The translations under genes and the position numbers were made by a program. Shown piece by piece: positions 55,894 through 64,000 of a DNA stretch of 64,000 nt; position 1 is the first letter of the stretch; the number at the start of each line of letters is the position of its first letter. Where the stretch lies: positions 54,640,001 through 54,704,000 of the forward strand of contig JADMNL010000028.1 in assembly GCA_016271365.2 (NCBI GenBank). The letters run 5' to 3'. Below the pieces are notes generated by a model. It saw only the letters and a list, made by a program, of their open reading frames with translations. It was not told where the DNA came from and made no database searches. Source of the DNA: Neoceratodus forsteri. Taxonomy: Eukaryota; Chordata; Ceratodontiformes; Ceratodontidae.

Positions 55894-56252
55894 AGAGGCA
55901 AAAAACTCTGTTTAATGCATCAGTTAGGGTTGTTCCACAGCGATAAACGCAAGGAATTTTGATGTTAGGATTGAAATCCCCTTTGCACCGCTCCAGCCCA
56001 CCCCCCCAACTGGAATCAGGGTGTGAATTGGGGTCATCGGCCCTAAGTGTCACCCCATCACATGTGGAAAGAAGTGAGGAATAGGAGAATGGGGTGACAG
56101 TTAAGACTGATGACCCCAATGCACACCCTGATTCCAGTTGGGGGGTGGGTTGGAGGGGTGCAAAGGGAGTTTCAATCCTAACATTGAATTTCCTTGATTT
56201 TGTCACTTTGAAACAACCCTAACAGATGCAATAAATGGAGTTTTTTGCCTCT
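55894..56252. repeat. Unit palindrome 2 (359 bp)
   Basis: From AGAGGCAAAAAACTC to GAGTTTTTTGCCTCT the sequence is an inverted repeat with arms of about 175 bp, centred near 56,073. It starts directly after a TA tract. Confidence 0.92.
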
Positions 56253-56352
56253 AATTTCTCTTCTTTTTGAGAATGATAATGAGAAATAGTGAATGTAATG
56301 CAGCGGCGGGAGCGTGGGGGTGATGTCTTGTCACATTATAACATTGTGCCCT

Positions 56353-56555
56353 CAAACGCAAATTGTAATGCGCATGGTGATGCAAAGCAAAACAGAAAGA
56401 GGAACAGTACTGTAGACAGAAATGTTAAAAACAACGGAAATGCAACCGCAAATGAAAATGCAAAGGGTAACGCACATGGTGGCGTAAACGTAAACGGTAA
56501 GTGAAACGGGTACAGAACCGCAAGCAGAAATGGTAATGGTAACAGTAATAAGTGC
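56353..56555 (+). repeat. Degenerate hexanucleotide tract 2
   Basis: Same NNAAYG-type 6-bp periodicity as tract 1, for example AAATGCAAAGGGTAACGCAC and GTAAACGTAAACGGTAAGTG. Confidence 0.8.
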
Positions 56556-57283
56556 ACAGGCTGGTTTTCCCAAAAAGCTGTATAGAGAAAGACAGTGAGT
56601 ATAAAGAAAGTATGCAAAATAATGACTCTCGGAACACAAAAATCAGTAGTTGTAATAGTAAATTGCTTATATCTCAGTAACCGTACGACATAGAAAAAAA
56701 TGTAAAAGTCATATGTATTATCACTTTCCTGGCTAGCTTTATATAATTTTTTGACAAAAACTCCATATCTTGCACCATTTTTGAGATACGGGCCCTCAAA
56801 GGCGTGGCGAACGCCGTAATGTTATCCTATGGGAAAAAACAGAAGTTCGGATTGCCATAACTTTTGAGCAGTTTAATATTTTTTCTTGAAATCTTTGAAA
56901 GGCACATTGGGGACCCTGGCTGCATGTTCCCTGAAGATTTTGGGCTGGTCATGAAAACTGTGCGACCTGTAGGCGCGACCGTAGAATTCCAGGAAAAGCG
57001 TAATCGCACACACAGATCACACTTAATAACTCCACAGCCATGTACCCGACTGGTACAAAACTTGGCAGATCCCAAAGCGTATATGTCTTGATTGTTTATT
57101 CTGAATTTCAGGCAAATGTGTCAAATGGTTGCAAAGTTATTCAGGTGAAAAATTTTGGGTTTAACATGTAAATGGCTCCTCAACCCTAACTATGGTAGCA
57201 CTACCATGCTACCATAATATATACATACATTCACATGCACACACAAATATATACAGTGTATATATATATATATATATATATAT
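56556..57283 (+). repeat. Complex repeat unit 2, short body
   Basis: Holds the intact equivalent of element E's target site (GGAACACAAAAATCAG near 56,632), the CTTATATCTCAG landmark, the TATCTTGCACC/GAGATACGG hairpin, ACTTTTGAGC, GTAAATGGCTCCTCAACCC and ATGGTAGCACTACCAT (57,192), then a TA tract. About 600 bp present in units 1 and 3 is absent. Confidence 0.8.
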
Positions 57284-57644
57284 TAGAGGCAAAACATTCA
57301 CTTTAATGCATTAGTTAGGATTGTTCCACAATGACAAAAGTGAGGAAATTCACTGTTAGAGTTGAAAGCCCTCCTTTGACTCCCCCGTCCACACTCCCAA
57401 CCAGCATCAGGGTGCACATTGGAGTTGTTGGCCCTAACTCTTACCCCAACAGATGTGTGAAGAAGCAGAGGTATAGGAGAATGGGGTGAGAGTTAGGAGC
57501 AACAACCCCAATGCGCACCCTGATGCCGGTTGGGGGTGTGAATGGGGGATCAAAGGGGGCCTTTAACCCTAACACCAAATTTCCTCACTTTTGTCACAGT
57601 GGAACAAACCTAACTAATGCATTAAATGGATTTTGTTGCCTCTA
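57284..57644. repeat. Unit palindrome 3 (361 bp)
   Basis: TAGAGGCAAAACATTCACTT at the left and ATTAAATGGATTTTGTTGCC at the right are inverted copies. Arms of about 175 bp, centre near 57,464. Starts after a TA tract, as palindrome 2 does. Confidence 0.92.
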
Positions 57645-57754
57645 ATTTCCCTTCTTTTTAAGAATGATAAAGAGAAATAGTGAATGTAATGCGGTCGCGG
57701 GAGCGTGGGGCGCTTCCGACATGTGATGTCTTGTCACATAGTAACACGGTGCCC

Positions 57755-57950
57755 ACAAATGCAAATGGTGATGTGCATGGTGACACAAAGCAAAACAGAA
57801 AGATAAACAGTACTGTAGACACAAATGGTTAAAATAATGCAAATGCAAGCGCAAATGAAAATGCAAAGGGTAACGCACATGTTGCCGTAGACGGGAACGG
57901 AAAGTGAAACAGGTACGGAACCTCAAGCGGTAAGGATAACAGTAATGTAA
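57755..57950 (+). repeat. Degenerate hexanucleotide tract 3
   Basis: Same 6-bp periodicity as tracts 1 and 2 at the same place in the unit, with different base changes (CAAATGCAAATGGTGATGTG). Confidence 0.78.
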
Positions 57951-59308
57951 GCACACAGGCTGTTTTTTCCCAAAAGCTGCATGGAGAAAGACAGTGAGTA
58001 AAAAGAATGTATGCATAATAATGGGTCTCGGAGCAGAAATGAGGAGCTGGAATACCAGATTGCTTATATCTCAGGAACTGTATGATGTAGAATAACAATT
58101 TAAAAGTCATATGATGTATGACTTTCCTGGCTAGTTTTTTACTTAGCTGCTAGTAGGGGGCTAAGCATTTTTCTGATGAAAAGTCTGTATCTCGCATCGT
58201 TTCCAAGATATGGGCCCTGAAAGGTGCAGCGAACGCATTAATGTTATCCTATAGGGGAAAAAAAAAAGAAGTTTGGGGTGCGATAAGTTTGGCTTCCTGT
58301 AATATTTTTTCACCATACCACTGAAAGGCACATCTGTGGGATGTTGGTTTTCTTCCCTCCAAATTTCAGCCCAAAACACCAAACCGTTATTTTGCAGCAG
58401 AGCGGCTAAGGATTCCTGTAATGTGGCGGACGCTGTAATGTTATCCTATGGGAAAAAGCATCAGATTTGGAGTGCTGTAACTTTGCTGCCCTGTAATATT
58501 TTTTCACCACAACACTGAAAGGCACATCTGTGAGATGTTGGCTGCGCTCCTTCCAAATTTCAGCTTAAAAGACTAAACCATTCTTTTGCAGCAGGGTGTC
58601 AAAGAATTGCTGTCATTTTGCCATAGCCTGGAAAAGTAGTGTTGCAAAAATTTGCAACACTTTTGTGAGTGTGACACTACTTTGCGAAGGTACTTTTCCA
58701 GAAACTTGAAAAACATACTGTATTTCTAGGGTGTTAACCCCAAAATAAAGACATAGCTAGCATCCTCAGAGTCCGACTAGGTAAACACAAAAAGAATTGT
58801 GGTGCTGGAGGGTCCCAATTTTAAATGCCAAGCATTTTTCTGATCAATAACTGAAAAAAGAATAGAGGATTTGCGACACTACTAGGGCCATTTGTGGCAC
58901 TAAAAAGTGCATTTGCAAAACTGTTGAACTTTTTGTTAACTTTTCCCATTGACTTATAATGGGAAACAGTTTTTTTGAATAACTTTTGAACCGTTTAATA
59001 CCTTTTCATGAAATCTTCAACAGGCACATTGGGGACCCCAACCGCACATTCCCTGAAGATTTTGGACTGATCGTACAAACCATACAACCTGTAGAGACGA
59101 CCAAAGAATTGCAAAAAAGCGTAAATGTATGTGCATATCATGCTTAATAACTTCGAAGTCATATATCCGAACAATACAAAAGGTGGCAGATCCCAAGATG
59201 TATGGCTCTTGATTGTGTATGCCAAATTTCTGGCAAATCCATTGAATGGTTGCAGTTATTAAGGTGCAAAATTTTAGGTTTAACATGTAAATGGCTCCTC
59301 AACCCTGT
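57951..59308 (+). repeat. Complex repeat unit 3, body
   Basis: Same landmarks as unit 1: CTTATATCTCAGG (58,063), GTATCTCGC hairpin (58,188), two internal 190-bp copies (58,265-58,620), ACTTTTGAACCGTTTAA (58,983), GTAAATGGCTCCTCAACCC (59,288). The plus-strand unit series ends here. Confidence 0.8.
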
Positions 59309-60485
59309 GAGACCGTGTGAGATACGGAATTTTCATCGTGACAATGTGTAGCCCATAGGGCTACGCATTCAGCGAAAACATGGCTAGGAAAATCATGGAT
59401 CATGTGAATTTTTTTTTCTTACGTCATATGGTTACTGAGATATTAGCAATTTAGTATTCCAAAACCACAGTCCAGATATGTGAATGATACACAGCTGCAG
59501 GGTTATTAAGTGACAACTTAATGTGCAATTACACTTTTTTGTGAATTCTTTGCTCTCACCTACAGGTCGTACGGTTTGTGTGACCAGTCCAAAAACTTCA
59601 GGGAACATGCTGTCAGGTCCCCGATGTGCCTTTGGAAGATTTCGTGAAAAAATATAAAACGTTTCAAAAGTTAATCAAAAAACAAGTTTCCCATTATAAG
59701 TCTATGGGAAAGTTAACAAAAAAGTTTATTTTCGCAAATGCTGTGTTGCAAATGGTCTATCAGTGTCTCAAAGCCGTCATTTTATTTTCAGTTGGTAATC
59801 AGAAAAATTCATGCCATTTAAATTTGGGACCCTCTAGGGGTGCAATTATTTCTGCGTTCACCTAGTCAGACCCTTAGGATGCTAGCCATGTCTTTACTTT
59901 GGGGTTAAACACCCCAGAAATATGTTTTCCAAATTTTTAAAAACAGTAGTGTCGCAAAGTATTGTCGCAGGTGCAACACTTTCGCAAATTTTTGTGAAAG
60001 CTTTCACAAATTACGACACTACTTTTCCAGACTATGGCCAAAATTACAGGAGTTCTTAGCCACCCTACTACAAAAGAACGGTTTGGTCTTTTGGGCTGAA
60101 ATTTGAAGGGAACCCAACCAACATATCACAGATGTGCCTTTTCATGGTTTGGTGGAAAAATGCTCATGGATGCCCAGTTACGGTACTGCAAAATTGACAT
60201 ATTTTTCCCATAGACTAACATGGTGGCATCTGCCATGCCTTTTGCAGCTCATATCTCGAAAAAAGTGCGAGATAAGGAATTTTCAGTGAAAACATGGCAA
60301 GGAAAATCATGGATCATGTGAATTTTGTTTTTTTCCTATGTCATAAGGTTACTGAGCTATATTAGCAGTTTAGTATTCCAAAACCTCATTTTCGGATCCA
60401 AGGCCCATTATTATGCATACATTTTATGTATACACTGTGTTTCTCAATGCAGTTGTTGGGGGGAAAACAGGGTATGCGCCACGGG
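59309..60485 (-). repeat. Inverted copies of the complex repeat body
   Basis: From 59,309 to 59,470 and again from about 59,560 to 60,485 the sequence is the reverse complement of the unit body. For example, GGTTACTGAGATATTAGCAA inverts the CTTATATCTCAG region, ACAGGTCGTACGGTTTGTGT inverts 59,072-59,095, and CCCATTATTATGCATACATT inverts 58,006-58,027. Together with 57,951-59,308 it forms a large inverted duplication. Confidence 0.82.
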
Positions 60486-62860
60486 CGTGGTTGTTATTTT
60501 TACAGGGGGGGCAAAGTAACAAAAAAGTCCTGATTTTCGCGTATCACGACAGTGAAGAGGGCGGGTGGCGTGCGTAATGCAAACAAATCAACCAGCATCA
60601 AATAATGCCCCAAAAACATTTAAGACTACAGCTGAATAACTCCTGGGAGGGACCAGCCTAGGCCAAGTCAGAGCACTTCCCAACCCCACCAGTTTTACTG
60701 CAGCCTGCTCTCGGCCCAACTCCTCCTGAGACCAGAGTCGAAAAACTGACCAAGATCTGTTTTGTATTCAGTTCTTCATTCTTCTGCCTTGGGAGTGAGG
60801 ACTTACTTGTAAAGTTGAAAATATGTAAGGAACTTAACTTCCTTCTCAAGAGGACAGGACCTCACCTCAGCTTCAATTCAAATCAGTCTTGATCCAATTT
60901 GGCCCCCACCTGAACTTCCAGGTGGATAGCTCACTAGTCTCTCGCCCACCTTTGCTGCTTACATAACCCTTCCAAGTCCAGCCCTTATAGTGGATCCTGA
61001 ACTTCTTGAAATGTCTGCTTGAGCTAGCCCTCCCACCTTTGAGGAGTGCAAAAAGCATGTTTCAAGGAAGTGCAGCAAATGGCTGTGCCCCCTCAGTGTA
61101 CCTATAAACATGGATGGAATGGGAAACATCCCAGCATGTGCATCCTCACAGCATGAGCCCTTATTTACAAAGATTACATAAAAAAATGCGATTATACAAT
61201 GACAAGAATGAATGCTGGCCTCTGATTGGTCAGTCTTGGGCTAGACCCATGATGTTATCCCAGTACATCCGATTCATCACAAGTCTAGTCTCAGCCTCTC
61301 CGTGAACCTCTTGATGATTGTTAGCATTAGTGTGTTTTTTTTGTATCTTCTCTTAAAAATATTTTCCACACCAAATAAAACATCTTTAAATTATTTTTTT
61401 AATTCTGTATAACAACACGCCATTGTATAATAGCAATAATGCCTCAGGGTGTGTGTCATGTAGAATAACGTCATGCCCTTATGTATTGGATGCTTTTCAT
61501 TGCCCCAGCCACCTGAGGCGTGGTATCCCAACATGACACATGCCCTGTCGAACGTGTTAACTACCCCATCAGTGTTAACACTTTTCTTAGTTATAACCAA
61601 GTTAATTCATTAGTCTCCATCCCATCCCATATTATTCAAGGTCACATGCCTGAATCTGGTTAGGTAAGGTAAGCGAAGAGGATATTGCTCTCCTCAAGCA
61701 AGCAAGCATTGCATACATAAGCATGGGACTTGCTGATATCCCTCAGGCGGTGCTCTTAACAAGCATGCTGATGTACCTGGGGCAGTGCAACAGAACAATG
61801 TCAATCCCCTAATTGTTCAAGATGATCATGGGCATGGTGTGGTCACACCACAACCCCTACCACTCTCCTCCCCATGGGCTCCTAAGGAATATGCATCTCT
61901 GTCCATGCCTAGGGTTACACAACCCCATCCAAGCAAACACGGACTGCCCTGGCACAAAAGTGGTCGCATCACATAACCTAAGAGAACAGGCGCCACAGGA
62001 CATTTGCTGGAACAATGACTCCAGACACCTGTGCACAGCCTAGCAGGACCCTCCCGGAAAGGTAAGTATTTGGTTGGTGGTTTTTATTAGCATCACCTAT
62101 GACAGTGTGTGGTGGGCCGGTTGTGGTAGCCCAGGTTGCCGTGGATGCTTCACCCCCCCCAACAGATTACTTAAAAATCATCTCAACTGACAGTTTTGAA
62201 GGGCACAAATGAAACGTGGCTGCTTTAGTTTGATGTGGTTTAATACAGTTTTTTTTGTCCGAGCATGTGTCTCTATTCTTCTACACACAGACACAGACAG
62301 ACACACACACCACCAAAAAATGAACTTTTTTTATACTGTGTTTACATTCAGGATACAGACAGGGTAAAGCAGGTCCAGGCAGTACAACACAGTAAATGAA
62401 ACAAAGCATTTTACAATGCCCAACAAACCACCAAAAGACTACAAAACAACAGACCTTCCCCCTGCCCGGGGGGGGGGTGGAAAGGCTAGGTCACAGGTCA
62501 GGGTGCTAAATGAGGAGGAGAGACCACAGAACATCTTGTCGAAGCACACAGTAAGGTGAAACTACATAAACATGCACAATTTTTATACTGTAGGATTTCA
62601 TACTTTCCAACAGTTCCTAATTTTGACACAGAAACTTATCTTTAGTGCTCAGAAGCCCCTTATACGAGGGAGGTAAGCACGGCATGGACCCAGCAGACTG
62701 ACATACATGTTGAAAAAAATATTTCTGTGCCAGTATGCCCTTCCACCCCTCCCCCCTCCATCACCAGGGGCCTGAACCATTTTTTTCAGCATGTGTACCA
62801 GTCCGCACTGGTCAGCACAGCAGCACAAAGCTGGCAGGGCAGCAGAAGGCACAGCAAGCA
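60486..62860. other. No gene recognised
   Basis: Mixed single-copy-looking sequence. A small dyad is present at 61,450-61,545 (TGTGTCATGT paired with ACATGACACA) and a CA microsatellite at 62,286-62,313. No supportable reading frame or repeat family. Confidence 0.4.
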
Positions 62861-62939
62861 ACAGTGAATTAAATGTCCATGCAAAAAGCTACAGCCCATT
62901 CTCCCCACCCCAGACCTGCAAAGCCACTATCTCCACCCA

Positions 62940-63070
62940 GACTGGCCAGCTCAGCTACTCTCTGCACCATGATGGACTTGCACAGCCACTGTCCACACTC
63001 TGTGTCCACCCCACCAGCACAGCCACTCTCCCTACCACACCAGCACAGCCACTCTCCCAACCCCACCCAA
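62940..63070. repeat. Short minisatellite, ~30-bp unit
   Basis: CACCAGCACAGCCACTCTCC recurs with CACC-rich spacers, about four copies. Confidence 0.7.
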
Positions 63071-63279
63071 CCAACACCATTTCCAGCTCCATTTATCTGG
63101 TATCCGCTCCAGGCATCAGGTCTGTGCCTCCCCATCACAGGCACACAAAAATAAATAAAATCACATTTTATACTGCATTTTGTTTATGTTTCTTTCTTTG
63201 TCTGGAAAGAGAGATATTGAGCTACCGGTCAGCACAGTTTGCCTGGTATACAATTACAACCCCGCCCTACCTATACAAT

Positions 63280-63565
63280 GGCAGTGCCTCCACCCACCCA
63301 CACAACAGTGCCCCCACCACACCCACACAATGCCTATATCCCCAACCCCACCCACACAAATGACCAGTGTCCACAATGCCACACACACACACACACATGA
63401 CCAGCAGTGTCCCCAACCCCCCACACACACGACCAGCAGTGTCCCCAACTCCACATACACACACGATCAGCAGTGTCCCCAACCACACACACACACACAT
63501 ACACACACAACCAGCAGTGTCCACAACCCCACCCACACACACGACCAGTGTTCCAACCCCCCCCC
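63280..63565. repeat. CA-rich minisatellite, ~35-bp unit
   Basis: Tandem copies of CCAGCAGTGTCCCCAACC followed by (AC)n of variable length. Long open frames on both strands here come from the repeat. Confidence 0.9.
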
Positions 63566-63816
63566 AAAAATCATGGCCAGTCAGTAGTCGCTATAACAAT
63601 AGCCAGGTAGTAGTATAATCATTTCTTTAGGGTGCATGTTTTGTGCAAGATTTTTACTAGTCTTGTAACACTATGCAGGGGAGAACACAAAAGCTACCCT
63701 TTGGTTGTGTTGCCAGGCAATGAAGACAGAGACAGCAAGGCCAAGGAATCTGTCTGTTTCACCCCTCCACAGTGGAAGATCAGAGAAATCAAAAAGTGAA
63801 AGATTACTTTCACAGC

Positions 63817-64000
63817 CAGGTAAGGATGAGGGAAATAATGTTTCAACATTTACTAATGTTAAGTATGCTAGCTCGGGCACAGGTCAGTGAGATACATCCC
63901 TTGACAGGTAAAGGATGAGGTGGAAATTACGTTTTAACATTTACTTATGTTTATATGCTAACAACCAGTCAGCAAGCACAGAATGTCCCCTCTAACCAAC
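63817..64000. repeat. 88-bp tandem duplication at the right edge
   Basis: CAGGTAAGGATGAGGGAAAT at 63,817 recurs as CAGGTAAAGGATGAGGTGGA at 63,905, and both continue through an ACATTTACT-containing stretch to ATGCTA. It may be the start of a longer array outside the window. Confidence 0.7.

Noticed and set aside
63254..63567. Gly/Val/Cys-rich minus-strand frames
   Set aside because: Produced by the CA-rich minisatellite.

Overview
This is a stretch of a large, repeat-rich vertebrate nuclear genome. Evidence for that: a CALHM-family channel exon ending at a consensus splice donor, decayed CR1/L2-type non-LTR retrotransposons whose 3' tails read like tandem TATGTTTC, an LTR element, tRNA-derived SINE traces, vertebrate-type micro- and minisatellites, and no bacterial gene organisation. 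The species cannot be fixed. The tail type and repeat load would suit an amphibian, lungfish or basal reptile, but this is inference. Only one convincing host gene piece is present, the CALHM exon at 45,265-45,792. Almost everything else is repetitive or mobile.

Layout. 1-2,040: minisatellite of about 60 bp units, running in from the left. 2,418-9,408: LTR retroelement with 1.48-kb LTRs, a 4-bp target duplication (CAAA) and a 4.03-kb interior holding only small decayed reading frames and splice-like signals, with no recognisable gag, pol or env. 11,156-15,206: copy A of a composite hairpin-rich element that recurs as B (23,295-24,870), C (29,606-31,270), D (38,767-42,050) and E (51,594-54,615). 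15,344-16,010 and 16,187-16,612: two long palindromes. 16,690-16,975: remnant of a retroelement aspartic protease on the minus strand. 17,950-43,765: an old array of a roughly 517-bp satellite, broken by nested insertions. These are a CR1-like LINE (19,054-21,595), a 9.35-kb block (22,720-32,073) carrying B, an L2-like LINE and C, a tRNA-derived SINE (32,391-32,878), a second CR1-like LINE (33,327-36,439), a small solo-LTR-like insert (36,456-36,722) and element D. 45,265-45,792: CALHM exon. 47,823-48,185 and 49,460-50,766: further CR1 fragments. 50,879-60,485: array of a second complex repeat in which each unit carries a palindrome of about 360 bp, a degenerate hexamer tract and a hairpin-rich body. 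It is interrupted by element E and ends in an inverted duplication. 60,500-64,000: mostly unannotated sequence with CA-rich minisatellites.

The observation most worth following is the composite element A-E. Its ends are recurrent: ACAAGCATTTGTCAATGC at the 5' end and GCAAGCAAACATA at the 3' end. A 12-bp inverted repeat is offset between the ends. The best-preserved copies have a hairpin just before the 3' end, and two copies show no target duplication when compared with related empty sites. The inside is a tandem 298-bp monomer in which nearly every segment can fold back on itself, plus a short intron-like unit whose position is shared by all copies. This resembles non-autonomous Helitron/Helentron-type (HINE-like) elements, but assignment needs a database search.
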